DNA from: Planctomycetota bacterium
GTDB lineage: Bacteria; Planctomycetota; J058; JAJDCP01
NCBI GenBank assembly: GCA_029260765.1
Contig: JAJDCP010000086.1
Span: forward strand, 1-64,000
Reading direction: 5' to 3'
Length of the DNA: 64,000 nt
Position 1 is the stretch's first letter, and each line of letters opens with the position of its first letter. The notes below the pieces were generated by a model that did no database searches, was not told the origin of the DNA, and saw nothing but the letters and a program-made list of their open reading frames with translations. The position numbers and the translations under genes are program-made. Below are positions 16,921 through 25,542 of the stretch, in pieces.

Positions 16921-18897
16921 GTGAGCATCCTCGATACCGTCGGTTCCCAGAAAGGTGGCAAGATCGCGGGCGCGTTTACCGCCGTGATCAGCAACAACCA
17001 GGATCCGCTCAAGCTGGGCCGCGTCAAGGTCAAGATGGACTGGATCGGCGAAGACCAGGAGAGCAACTGGGCCCGTCTTGTGCGGTGCATGGGTGGCAAG
17101 GGCATGGGCATGTTCTTCCTCCCGGATGTCGGCGACGAGGTGCTGGTCGCCTTCGAGCAGGGCGACATCGGCCGACCCTTCGTGTTGGGCATGCTCTGGA
17201 ACGAGAAAGATCGACCGCCCAGCATCGCCAAGGTGTTCTGTGCTGACCCGTCCAAGGCCAGCGCGGCGACCTATGAGCAGAATGCTGACGGCCGCAATAC
17301 CAAGCGTTTCATCATGTCGAAGAAGGGCAACCTGCTCTGCTTCAGCGAAAACGACTCGGGAGTGACAGCCGCAGACGGGACCGGGGGGCAGCGCTTCGAG
17401 CTGAAGACCTCTGAGGGCGCGATCAAGATCACCTCGCAGGAGGGGGATGTTGAGATCCACGCGCCGAAGGGCAAGCTGGCGCTGAATGGCTCGAGCGTCA
17501 GCATCTCGGGCAGCGCCTCGGTCAAAATCGGCGCGATGGGGAAGATGACGATCAACGGCACCACAGGCGTCAAGATCGATGCTGGTGCCGACCTGAAGAT
17601 CAAGGCGTCTACCGACGCAATCGTGACATCGGGTGGCGCAGTCAACTTCGAGGGCGCGACTTACGAGTGCAAGGCGGCAGGCAGCCTGGTGCTGACTGGT
17701 TTCGGGGCGATGAGCCACAAGGGTGGTGGGCCTGTCCTGGTCAAGGGCGCTCCGGTCAACATCAACGCGGGGGGCGGTCCGGGCTCGGGATCATCGCCGA
17801 GCATCGACGATATCGTCGACGCGGTGGCGGCCTGTGAGGCCGATGCGAAGGAGAAGGAAGCCGAGGCTGCGAAGAAGAAAGCGGAAGGCGAGGCCAAGGG
17901 CGACGGCAAAGACGGCGCGCCCAGCGAGCAGCAAGCTGGAGCACCGAGCCAGCAGCAGTCGGGCGCTCCTTCCGGCGCTCCTTCCGGTGCTCCTTCCGAT
18001 ACTGGAAGGTCCAGTGGCGCGCCTTCGGGTGGCGCCCCCTCCGGTGGCGCCCCCTCCGGTGGCGCTCCTTCCGGTGGTGCCCCCTCCGGTGGCGCTCCCT
18101 CCGGTGGCGCCCCCTCCGGTGGTGCCCCCTCCGGTGGTGCTCCCTCTGGTGGCGCTCCTTCCGGTGGTGCTCCCTCTGGTGGTGCTCCCTCTGGTGGCGC
18201 TCCCTCTGGTGGCGCTCCTTCCGGTGGCGCTCCTTCCGGTGGCGCTCCTTCGGGTGCCACTCCTCAACAACAGGATGGTCCGCCGGCCGGGGCGACGCCC
18301 CAGACGCAGCAGCCGCCGGTGCCGGCGGGTCCCAGCCAGGCGTCGAAGCCGCCCCCACCGGCGATTCCCAACCACGCAGAGCCGCGCCAGAAAGAAAACA
18401 CACCTTTCGCCCAGGGGGCAGGCATCTACTGGCCTGTGCGCACGGGCAACCGCAACGGACGCAAAGTTGCCCTCTCCGGCGGCCGAGGATTCTTGGCCAA
18501 GCGCAGTAGCGGTGCTCGCTACCACGTCGGCATCGACTGCTATGGAGACCACCACGATGAGGTGATCGCCTGCGAGGATGGCGTCATCGTCAACTTCTAC
18601 CACTTCTACCGCAGCACCTATGCGCTGTTGGTCGAATGTGACAGCGGGATCGTGATCAATTACAGTGAGGTGATGGCCGACTCGTTGCGCAAAGCAGGAC
18701 TGAGCAAGGGTTCACGCGTCCGGGCCGGACAGACCATCGGCACCGTGGGAAAGATGAACACCTCATCGATGTGCCACTTCGAGACCTACACCAAGGGCAC
18801 CAAGTCGAACAAACGCTGGATGGTCGGCGGCACCCGCCCCAGAGAGCTGCTCGATCCCACCCAGTATCTGGTCAATCTTGCCAAGAACGGGAAATAG
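16921..18897 (+). CDS. VgrG/gp5-like spike protein with repeat linker and degenerate M23 (LytM) domain
   Basis: A 658-residue protein. Residues about 12-98 are a gp5/VgrG OB fold: GRVKVKMDW, WARLVRCM, then FFLPDVGDEVLVAFEQGD and FVLGMLWN. Residues about 125-290 are short repeating strands like the spike beta-prism. A charged and glutamine-rich hinge leads to 15 GGAPS repeats (about 370-444), then Pro-rich sequence. Residues about 500-650 are an M23/LytM fold with H535, D539 and H619 as zinc ligands. The first His of the usual HxH is M617, and the conserved Tyr-x-His-Leu position reads YSEV, so both catalytic His appear lost. Start is GTG after AAGGGAGA. It heads a cassette of tightly spaced genes, and no sheath or baseplate genes are nearby. 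Confidence 0.85.
   Translation: MSILDTVGSQKGGKIAGAFTAVISNNQDPLKLGRVKVKMDWIGEDQESNWARLVRCMGGKGMGMFFLPDVGDEVLVAFEQGDIGRPFVLGMLWNEKDRPPSIAKVFCADPSKASAATYEQNADGRNTKRFIMSKKGNLLCFSENDSGVTAADGTGGQRFELKTSEGAIKITSQEGDVEIHAPKGKLALNGSSVSISGSASVKIGAMGKMTINGTTGVKIDAGADLKIKASTDAIVTSGGAVNFEGATYECKAAGSLVLTGFGAMSHKGGGPVLVKGAPVNINAGGGPGSGSSPSIDDIVDAVAACEADAKEKEAEAAKKKAEGEAKGDGKDGAPSEQQAGAPSQQQSGAPSGAPSGAPSDTGRSSGAPSGGAPSGGAPSGGAPSGGAPSGGAPSGGAPSGGAPSGGAPSGGAPSGGAPSGGAPSGGAPSGGAPSGGAPSGGAPSGATPQQQDGPPAGATPQTQQPPVPAGPSQASKPPPPAIPNHAEPRQKENTPFAQGAGIYWPVRTGNRNGRKVALSGGRGFLAKRSSGARYHVGIDCYGDHHDEVIACEDGVIVNFYHFYRSTYALLVECDSGIVINYSEVMADSLRKAGLSKGSRVRAGQTIGTVGKMNTSSMCHFETYTKGTKSNKRWMVGGTRPRELLDPTQYLVNLAKNGK
18028..18252 (+). 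repeat. 15 tandem 15-bp units encoding GGAPS
   Basis: Fifteen back-to-back copies of a 15-bp unit (GGTGGCGCTCCTTCC and synonymous variants). Every copy encodes Gly-Gly-Ala-Pro-Ser although the third bases vary. Looser GAPS copies precede it from about 17960. In-frame copy number could change without breaking the protein, altering the length of the linker between spike and LytM-like domain. Confidence 0.95.
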
Positions 18898-20301
18898 GTG
18901 GACCCCAAACAAGCCTACCCAGACCTGTTCGCCTACGACGAGCTCGTGCTGCGACCTGGTATCGGCCAGATCGAAGGCGGGGTCCGGCTACCGCAGGCCA
19001 TCGAGCAGCTACAGGAGCTGCTGACCCACTGGACCTTCCTGCCCGAAGAGGCTGAGGTCGAGGTCGGGGTCTTCGATGACGCTACGCTCCGTGCGGTCCA
19101 GGCCTTCCAGAACGTCGCCTCCAGCCACAAGCGCCGTATTCCCGAGGCCAGCACAGACCCGGGCCTGTTCGTTGAAGCCCCGGCGATCACGCTGCACGAC
19201 TACCTGCCCGGAGCCTGCTGCCCCGCCACATTGCGTGAGCTCGCCCTCTGGCTGCAGAACGACTGGTGCTGGATGGGGCCACGCTATATCGAGGAGGCGA
19301 CCTCGCGCTGGGCATCACCGGGCCCCTACACCGCCAGCCGCGGAGCACAGACCGACCTCAAGCTCGGCTCGCTCGACAACGAGGGCGAGGCGGCCCTGCG
19401 GGCTCAGGGCAAAGCAGCCCACCAGAACACCTACCACGAATACGTCTACGGCCTGCAATGCGATCTGCACGAGCTCGGCTTCGGCTTTTGCGGCAACGAC
19501 GGTTGGTTCGGGCCAGAGACCGAGCGCGCGGTGCGGGCCTTCCAACGCTTCGCAGCGACCAACACCGTGCGGGAGCAGGCTGGGAATATCATCCAGGTCG
19601 AAACCAGCTACCACGGTGCAAGCGATGGCGTCGTGGGCGACTTGAGCAAAGCCGAGCTCACCCTCTGGCTCGATCTTGAGTACCGTCTCCCACGCGCGCC
19701 GGAGACTGACGACGTTGAGCTGAGCGGCGACCTCGAGGGGCTGCTTAAAGGCGTGCGTGAGCGCCTCGATCCGCAGGGCCGGCAGGCACTGGTCGCCTTG
19801 ACACGTAAGCTCCAGGACGGCACACCGATCCTCGCATTGGGAGACGAGCAGAACACACTGCTGGCGAAGCTCTACACATTTGCCCAGCGCTCTGAGCTGC
19901 ATCCCTTCCTGGCGCGTGCCGGTTGGACCTCCGGCCAGGCTCTGCGCGATCTGGTCTGCGTCCTGGCCGACCCCCAGATCCATATCCACGAGAGCGAGCT
20001 CAGCCCGCCCGAGATCGTGCGCATTTGCCGCGAGCTGGCACAACTCGCTCCCAACCTCTACTGCCGCCTGGTCTGCAGCTTGGCGACCCAAGGCAGGGCC
20101 GAGGTCGAGGGCGGCGTGGTGCCCGATACCGACGAAGCCGCAGCACGCCGCTCGACACAGATCATCGACGTCCCGTTGCATGCCTATCGGGAAGACTTCA
20201 GCTGCCGTTGTTTGATGGACCGCCTGCTGCAAGAGACCCTGCGCGAGCTGCCGGGCGTCATGATCGCCCTGCAATGGTTGGCACGGGGAGTTCCTTCATG
20301 A
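18898..20301 (+). CDS. protein with two peptidoglycan-binding-like domains
   Basis: A 467-residue protein whose GTG start follows the stop of the spike gene with no spacer. Two PG_binding_1-like three-helix modules can be seen. The first is near residues 30-75, with a GVFDDATLRAVQAFQ block. The second is near 183-222, with NDGWFGPETERAVRAFQ, the latter textbook. A cysteine-containing central part (LPGACCPATL) and a helical C-terminal half lack known motifs. No signal peptide is present, consistent with being cargo or a structural partner of the spike rather than a Sec-exported protein. It overlaps the SUMF1-type gene by four bases. Confidence 0.78.
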   Translation: MDPKQAYPDLFAYDELVLRPGIGQIEGGVRLPQAIEQLQELLTHWTFLPEEAEVEVGVFDDATLRAVQAFQNVASSHKRRIPEASTDPGLFVEAPAITLHDYLPGACCPATLRELALWLQNDWCWMGPRYIEEATSRWASPGPYTASRGAQTDLKLGSLDNEGEAALRAQGKAAHQNTYHEYVYGLQCDLHELGFGFCGNDGWFGPETERAVRAFQRFAATNTVREQAGNIIQVETSYHGASDGVVGDLSKAELTLWLDLEYRLPRAPETDDVELSGDLEGLLKGVRERLDPQGRQALVALTRKLQDGTPILALGDEQNTLLAKLYTFAQRSELHPFLARAGWTSGQALRDLVCVLADPQIHIHESELSPPEIVRICRELAQLAPNLYCRLVCSLATQGRAEVEGGVVPDTDEAAARRSTQIIDVPLHAYREDFSCRCLMDRLLQETLRELPGVMIALQWLARGVPS

Positions 20302-21200
20302 CTGCGCGCAAGCTTCCCAACACCCTGCGCTACGGCGAACGCGAGATGGTGCTGGTGCCCGCGGGCCCTTTCAGCCAGGGTCTGGCCGACAATTCCCGCG
20401 AGCGCTTGCAGGCTGCCTGGCTGGACCACAACCTCGGTCTGGAGAGCAGCGCACCCTTTGACCGCGAGACCCCTTTGCAGAATCGCTACCTGCCGGCTTT
20501 CTACATAGACCGTTTTCCGATCACGAATGAGGACTACTGGCACTTCCTCAATGCCGAGGGCTACAACCAGGAACAGTTCTGGAACGACCTGATCTACCTC
20601 GAACGCAACGCGTTCTTCACCAGTTTTGGCGACGTCGCCGATCTGGTGGACCAGAGCGGCCGGCCGGGCCCGTTGGGCTGGGAAAACGGCAGCTACTCCA
20701 AAGACCAGGCCCGACACCCGGTCACAGGCGTCAGCTGGTTCGAGGCTGCAGCCTACGCCCGCTGGGCCGAGAAGCGCCTGCCCAGTGAGGCTGAATGGGA
20801 AAAAGCCGCGCGTGGCAGCCTCGACGTCCGCGACTACCCGTGGGGCAGCGCCTTCGAGCGCGAGCGCTGCAACAGTCGCGAGAGCTGGCCGCAGAAGGTG
20901 CCATGGCTCGAGCCCGTCGACGTCCACGCCGACGACGCCAGCCCCTGGGGTGTGCGTAACCTGGTGGGGAATGCCGCCGAGTGGGTCTGGGATCGGTACC
21001 GGCCCCATCCCGGCGCGTCGGCGCCGCGCAATGAGTACTGGTTGCAAAGTCACGTCGTCAAGGGCGGCGCCTGTTTCTCGCCCTGGGTGCACTGCCGAGT
21101 GAGCTTCAGGGCTGTCGTCGAGCCGCGTCAACGCTCCGACGGCATCGGGTTTCGCTGCGCTGTGGGTGTCGACGACCTGATGCGGGAGGGAATCCTGTGA
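20298..21200 (+). CDS. SUMF1/FGE-sulfatase-fold protein
   Basis: A 300-residue protein of the formylglycine-generating-enzyme/SUMF1 superfamily, a modified C-type lectin fold. Characteristic blocks are MVLVPAGPF (17-25), FYIDRFPITNEDY (68-80), HPVTGVSWFEA (140-150), RLPSEAEWEKAARG (160-173), NLVGNAAEWVWD (221-232) and GIGFRC near the end. The paired active-site cysteines of true FGE (CxxxxC) are not there: only C259 and C266 occur, seven apart. An oxidase role is therefore unlikely, and a binding or scaffold role is the better guess. GGGGAG precedes the ATG. It overlaps both neighbours by four bases. Confidence 0.85.
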   Translation: MTARKLPNTLRYGEREMVLVPAGPFSQGLADNSRERLQAAWLDHNLGLESSAPFDRETPLQNRYLPAFYIDRFPITNEDYWHFLNAEGYNQEQFWNDLIYLERNAFFTSFGDVADLVDQSGRPGPLGWENGSYSKDQARHPVTGVSWFEAAAYARWAEKRLPSEAEWEKAARGSLDVRDYPWGSAFERERCNSRESWPQKVPWLEPVDVHADDASPWGVRNLVGNAAEWVWDRYRPHPGASAPRNEYWLQSHVVKGGACFSPWVHCRVSFRAVVEPRQRSDGIGFRCAVGVDDLMREGIL

Positions 21201-22417
21201 GCGATCCTGCCATCGAGGCTCAAGCCATCGAACAATCGCAGAAGATGGCCGAGCAGAAGCTCAAGGCCGTCGGAATCCTTCCCGATAGCGCCCTGCAAGT
21301 GCGCGCCGAAGACGTTGACAAGAGTGTGCCCGACATCCTGGCCGAGGGTTTGCAGACCGGGTTGGAAGAGCTGTGCAACAGCGCGGACTCGCTCACTGAT
21401 CAGGGTGTGTCCTACATCGACCCCGACATGGCTGAAGGCGAGGAGAAACCGGAGCTCAACGAGCCCGACAACTCTGTCGCCGGCGCCTACGCCAGCTCAG
21501 AAGCGTGCAAAGAAACCATGGAGGCATGGGTCGGCAAGTTGGTACCCGCCGTCCGCGCGCTCGGCGCAGAGCTGGGCACGGCGAGTCAGGAGCTCGAGCA
21601 GAACCGCTTCGCGCTGGCCGAAGAGATCGCAGCGGGACGCACGGAGCTCAGCAACCGTATCGTCCGCGATCTCGAAGCAAGCCTCGCTCCCCTGCGGGCG
21701 ACTGCGATCCAGGCGACCCACGGATTCGAGGCGGGAGCCAACAAACTGCTCTATCGTCTGTGCAGTGACAACAAGCAGATGCTGCGGCTGTGTCTCGACC
21801 CCGAGGCACTCGTCAGCGCCGCGATCGACGCCAACGGCCAGGAAGACGTGCGGCTTGAGGCTGAGGCACTCGCGATGGGCGACGGCCTGATCGAGGCAGC
21901 CAAACAGAGTGATGCGGCGGGAGCCAGGACAGTTGTCGCAGAATACCAGTCAGGCAAGCTGAACGCAGGCTCCAACAAGAAGCTCGGCAGCTTCTCCACT
22001 GCGGGACCCGAGCTGGACGAGCTGCTCCAGACGGGTGTGGAGTCGGTACGCGAGACGATGCAAGAGACCCGAAATCGGCTGGAGGCCATGCTTGACCGCC
22101 TCGACCACACGGTCGCTTCGCTGGACAAGAACTTCCAGACCGCAGCGGGACAGATGGCGGCAGCCCGCCAGGCCCGGCTCGAGAACGTGGGTGCACCCGA
22201 CTATGCGATCAAGCGCGCGATGCTCGAGTCTCTGCGGAGCGACATCAAGGGCCGCATCAACCCCGAGGCCCGAACACGCGCAATGGCCAAGAAGGCCGAG
22301 CTGCGTGCCCACATGGCAGAACCCGAGAAGCAGGGCGCGTTCATTTTGAACGATCGTGGTTTCTGGGTGCAACGCGAAGAGACCGATACGCGGCCGAATT
22401 TGCCGAAGGCTGACTGA
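21197..22417 (+). CDS. long helical/coiled-coil protein, last gene of the spike cassette
   Basis: I do not recognise this 406-residue protein. It is acidic and almost entirely helical, with heptad-like stretches around residues 110-170 and 260-320 and no membrane segment or signal peptide. The GTG start overlaps the SUMF1 stop (GTGA) behind GGGAGGG. It is therefore the fourth gene of a strictly coupled set: spike, PG-binding, SUMF1, coiled coil. A tether, chaperone or adaptor for the cassette is possible, but nothing in the sequence proves it. Confidence 0.75.
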   Translation: MSDPAIEAQAIEQSQKMAEQKLKAVGILPDSALQVRAEDVDKSVPDILAEGLQTGLEELCNSADSLTDQGVSYIDPDMAEGEEKPELNEPDNSVAGAYASSEACKETMEAWVGKLVPAVRALGAELGTASQELEQNRFALAEEIAAGRTELSNRIVRDLEASLAPLRATAIQATHGFEAGANKLLYRLCSDNKQMLRLCLDPEALVSAAIDANGQEDVRLEAEALAMGDGLIEAAKQSDAAGARTVVAEYQSGKLNAGSNKKLGSFSTAGPELDELLQTGVESVRETMQETRNRLEAMLDRLDHTVASLDKNFQTAAGQMAAARQARLENVGAPDYAIKRAMLESLRSDIKGRINPEARTRAMAKKAELRAHMAEPEKQGAFILNDRGFWVQREETDTRPNLPKAD

Positions 22418-22427
22418 TCGCACACCT

Positions 22428-22456
22428 TTGCAACCGAGCAAGACCACAGGTAGACT
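22428..22456 (+). promoter_or_regulatory. candidate promoter of the SRPBCC gene
   Basis: TTGCAA, a 17-base spacer, then TAGACT, about 37 bases upstream of the ATG at 22493. Each hexamer matches the sigma-70 consensus at four of six positions, and the spacing is ideal. It suggests that the SRPBCC gene can be transcribed apart from the spike cassette. Confidence 0.45.
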
Positions 22457-22492
22457 GCGGTCAGTCCGTCGGTGCGGGAGGCACGAGCAGTC

Positions 22493-22957
22493 ATGGCTGA
22501 GATCTCGAGCGATATCGTTATCGCGGCCTCCGCCATCAAGGTCTGGCAGGCGGTGGTCGATTTCTCCCGCTACCCCGAGTGGAACCCCCTGATTCCGAAG
22601 ATCAAGGGACGTGCACGCATCGACAGTGAGCTGGAGATGCACTTCCGGCTCGACAATGGCAAGACCAAGATCCTCAAACGGACCGTCAAAACCGTGGCCA
22701 AATACCGCGAGCTCCTGCTCGAGGGCAGCTACCTGTTCCCCGGCTTGTGCGACGGCGAGTACGCCCTGATCTTGCAAGAGACCGCGACTGACGAGACCCG
22801 CGTGATCCAGCGCGAGCGCTTCACGGGCCTGTTCAGCTTTCTGGCAGGGATGCTAAGCCCGGTGAGCAAACGCGGGCTCAGGCGCATGAACGAAGCGCTA
22901 CGCGAGTTCATCGAGGGCGAAGAGGAAAGCGAAGGCGAGCACGCGGACGAGCTCTGA
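22493..22957 (+). CDS. SRPBCC (START-like) domain protein
   Basis: A 154-residue protein with the polyketide-cyclase/START-like helix-grip fold: an initial IAASAIKVWQAVVDFSRYPEWNPL block, which is the family hallmark, alternating strands through the middle, and a long C-terminal helix (KRGLRRMNEALREFIEG) with an acidic tail. Such proteins bind hydrophobic ligands. The ligand is unknown. GGGAGG lies 11 bases before the ATG. It is downstream of the spike cassette but has its own plausible promoter and converges with the glycosyltransferase gene. Confidence 0.85.
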   Translation: MAEISSDIVIAASAIKVWQAVVDFSRYPEWNPLIPKIKGRARIDSELEMHFRLDNGKTKILKRTVKTVAKYRELLLEGSYLFPGLCDGEYALILQETATDETRVIQRERFTGLFSFLAGMLSPVSKRGLRRMNEALREFIEGEEESEGEHADEL

Positions 22958-23091
22958 GATCGCTGCGACTAGCCCGAACCCGTCTCCAGTTTCTGCTGCG
23001 GCCCCGCCTGACCGTCGCATTCGACCTCTCGCTGCTCGAAGATACCTCTGCGCTGCTCATGCCCGAATTCTCTCGGCCATCCGGGTCCTCG

Positions 23092-24225
23092 CTACGATCC
23101 TCGTGACGGATCCGGGCCAGGGCCACGGGCGGTCAGCGCGCGGTGCAAGGACTCGACGACGGCCACTGGGCGGAAGCGCAGCTCAAAGGCTGCCCGGCCG
23201 CGCTCAGCCAGCTTCTGCAAGCGCGCAGGTTGCGCAAACAGCTCTTCCACAGCCCGCGCCAACGCCTGGGGATCTTCGGGTGGAACGCAGTGCACCGCTC
23301 CTTGGGGAAGCAGCTCGCGTTGGGCCGGCCCCGCTGCGGTGATGACGGGCCGCCCGGCCGCCAACGCTTCGTACACTTTGTTGGGTACCACGGCAGCCGC
23401 TTTGGGCGTCGCACCGAAGATGCCGAGCACCAGCTCTGCCGCTCGGATCGACTCGATCAGTCGCGGATAGGACTGCACCGGCAGGAAACGGATATGGCCC
23501 AGGCCGGCTGCCAGCTTCCGGCATTCGGCCTCTTCGTCGCCCGCCCCGATGCACAGCAAGCGGATTTCCGGCGGCCATAGCGAGGCCGCCCGCACGATGC
23601 ACGGCGCTCCCTGCAAGCGCAGGTAGTGTCCGTAGAACAGCACCCCGCCAGCCGCAGCCGAGGGACCCGGCGTCGAGGGAAATGCCCGGTCGCTGGCCCC
23701 AACGGGGACGACCAGCCAGCGGCGGCGGGGCCAGCGGTAGCGCCGGCACAGCTGCGCGCAGTGCACCGCGCTGTCACCCAGCACCCGATGGCTCAGCCGC
23801 ACGCACAGCCCGTCGAGCACAGCCAGGAGACGCGCTGTCCAGGAGCCCTCGCGCACCAGGCCCCGGTCGAGCGCGGCCTCTGCCAGAGGCACGCTGAGAT
23901 CTGAGTACAGGCGCACGCCACGCAGACGTGCGAGAAGCGCCGCAAAAGGCGCATCGACAGGACCGAGATGGGCGACGAGTACGGCCCGGTGGGCGGGTGC
24001 CCGAAGATAGCGCGAGGCGAGCCCCAGCCACGCCCAGAGGTGTCCCAGGGCGGCAACAAGCACCCGCCAACGACGCAACTGACCGCGGTCGGTGCCGGCA
24101 AACGCGCTAGCGTTGAGCTCGAGCACTTCCCAGCCGCGGTCGCGCAGCCCTTCGAGCAGCACCCGGTTGCGGTTGCGCCACGCGTCATAGGTCCCCAGCA
24201 GGATCAAACGACGGCTGGCTGGCAA
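23092..24225 (-). CDS. GT-B glycosyltransferase (GT4-like)
   Basis: A 377-residue glycosyltransferase of the group 1/GT4 type, two Rossmann halves. The C-terminal nucleotide-sugar half shows GVLFYGHYLRLQGA, LLCIGAGDEEAE, and the acceptor/donor block VPNKVYEALAAGRPVI, where GT4 enzymes carry the E-x7-E-like motif. The N-terminal half begins RRLILLGTYDAW and lacks a signal peptide, so it acts at the cytoplasmic face. The start is a TTG nine bases after the stop of the membrane-protein gene. No clear ribosome binding site is present, so coupling is likely. Sugar and acceptor are unknown. It is last in a three-gene minus-strand group. Confidence 0.85.
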   Translation of the reverse strand: MPASRRLILLGTYDAWRNRNRVLLEGLRDRGWEVLELNASAFAGTDRGQLRRWRVLVAALGHLWAWLGLASRYLRAPAHRAVLVAHLGPVDAPFAALLARLRGVRLYSDLSVPLAEAALDRGLVREGSWTARLLAVLDGLCVRLSHRVLGDSAVHCAQLCRRYRWPRRRWLVVPVGASDRAFPSTPGPSAAAGGVLFYGHYLRLQGAPCIVRAASLWPPEIRLLCIGAGDEEAECRKLAAGLGHIRFLPVQSYPRLIESIRAAELVLGIFGATPKAAAVVPNKVYEALAAGRPVITAAGPAQRELLPQGAVHCVPPEDPQALARAVEELFAQPARLQKLAERGRAAFELRFRPVAVVESLHRALTARGPGPDPSRGS

Positions 24226-24234
24226 GAGAGAGAC

Positions 24235-24789
24235 TCAGGCTTCCGCAGGAGCCGCAGGCCCGCCAGCAAACGCCGCCACCAGCGCGCTCACCATGGCCAA
24301 CAGCGCCAGCAACGAAGGCAGGCAGGCCAGCAGTGGATAGCCGGGACTGATCGCCCGCACGACGGAGGGGACGACGTACAACGTCAACACGTAAGCAGCG
24401 CCCAAAGCCAGAAATGGCGCAAAGAAGCGCTGACTCAGAACGATCAGAAAGACCAGCAACGCCACCACCGGCAGCACTGCCTGGACCAACCCACCCAGCT
24501 CAAGACCCGCCAGCCAGGGGAGGCCCAGACAAACCAGCGCGCTGAGCAGGACGAGCAGGTTGTAGCTCTCGCGCAACACCAAGCCCGCCGCCTTGTCTTT
24601 CAGCAATCCGGCCACCGCGAGGATGGCCGTCAGCGCAAGCGCGATCTTGCCGATCAATGGAGCTTCGCCGCGCAAGAATGCCAGCATATGCTCTTCGGGA
24701 AGTCGCACACTTTGTAACCAGAAAAGGCCCAGACCCAATGCCAGTAGCGCCGCAGCCAACTTGGTCAACAGGTTTTCCTGCACGTTCAT
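24235..24789 (-). CDS. small multi-pass membrane protein
   Basis: An unrecognised 184-residue integral membrane protein with about five or six hydrophobic segments (roughly 8-26, 43-62, 76-95, 100-120, 125-150 and 155-178). It has few charged residues and a small Ala/Pro-rich tail. GAGGGA precedes the ATG at 24789, and the gene starts seven bases after the previous stop. It lies between an exported-type hypothetical gene and a glycosyltransferase, so a role in envelope glycan synthesis is possible but unproven. Confidence 0.72.
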   Translation of the reverse strand: MNVQENLLTKLAAALLALGLGLFWLQSVRLPEEHMLAFLRGEAPLIGKIALALTAILAVAGLLKDKAAGLVLRESYNLLVLLSALVCLGLPWLAGLELGGLVQAVLPVVALLVFLIVLSQRFFAPFLALGAAYVLTLYVVPSVVRAISPGYPLLACLPSLLALLAMVSALVAAFAGGPAAPAEA

Positions 24790-24796
24790 CAGTCCC

Positions 24797-25318
24797 TCAG
24801 CGTTGCAACGAAAAATAGCTCAACACACGCCCCTCGCCACGCAGGTCGACGAGCATCGCACCGAGATAGAGGCCCGCCCCTACTGCGCGCAACTCGTCCC
24901 GAACGCTCATCCAGAGGCCACCTCGACCCGTACCATAGTCTACCGTCAGAACTTGCTGGCCGTCGATGCGCGAGGCTTCGAGCCGGGTCACAAAGGGCAG
25001 GCCGGGAACCGGCAGGCTCCAGCTCAATTGGAGGTTGTAGCCTCGTCCGTCTCCGCCCGGATGGCGCGGGCGCTGGAACGCCTTCCCCTTCCACAGGCCC
25101 CCCCAGGCGAGGCTTGTCAGAGGCCGCAAACTGTCCGGCACGCCCGCCATCCAAAGCAGCTTCCCGCGGTAGCAGCCCTCGAGCTCATCAGCGCTCGGGC
25201 TGGCCCCCCTGCACCACTGCGATTCGAGGCCGGCACGGTCAGCAGCGCGGAGAGGTGCAAGGCGATCGACCAGGGCTCTCAACTGCGTCGCGGCCTCCGT
25301 TCCGGTACCGCCGAACAT
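24797..25318 (-). CDS. hypothetical protein, 173 aa
   Basis: Not recognised. It has 173 residues and no signal peptide or membrane segment. The first 50 residues are helical, and the rest appears beta-rich with aromatic strands (a CYRGKLLWMAG block, WGGLWKGKAF, LQLSWSLPVPG, VLTVDYGTGRGGLW, GRVLSYFSL), which resembles a lipocalin-like or plastid-lipid-associated-like barrel. That resemblance is only impressionistic. It is first of the three-gene group with the membrane protein and the glycosyltransferase. Confidence 0.68.
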   Translation of the reverse strand: MFGGTGTEAATQLRALVDRLAPLRAADRAGLESQWCRGASPSADELEGCYRGKLLWMAGVPDSLRPLTSLAWGGLWKGKAFQRPRHPGGDGRGYNLQLSWSLPVPGLPFVTRLEASRIDGQQVLTVDYGTGRGGLWMSVRDELRAVGAGLYLGAMLVDLRGEGRVLSYFSLQR

Positions 25319-25542
25319 TCAGCTCGGCACGACCCCGGATGTGCACCCATGATACAACTGGCAAGCCCTGGGTTTCCACATCTTCTGAGCTGAGGCTGGT
25401 GGCGCACGACAATAACGCCGGCAGCTGCTTGCCTGCACGCCAGCCCGAGATGACGTGCCCGATCATGCAAGACCCAGGACGCGTCCGCGCACGATGCGCA
25501 CAGCATACGCACTTGATCAAAAATGTTGGAGAGTTGAGTGCC

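Noticed and set aside
18028..18252. CRISPR-like regular repeats
   Set aside because: Fifteen-bp units lie directly end to end without spacers and encode GGAPS in frame, so it is a coding minisatellite.
17661..18260. A 199-codon minus-strand frame of APPEG repeats
   Set aside because: It is just the complement of the GGAPS repeat.
20298..21200. Active formylglycine-generating enzyme
   Set aside because: The SUMF1 fold is clear, but the CxxxxC active-site pair is missing and no sulfatase gene is near.
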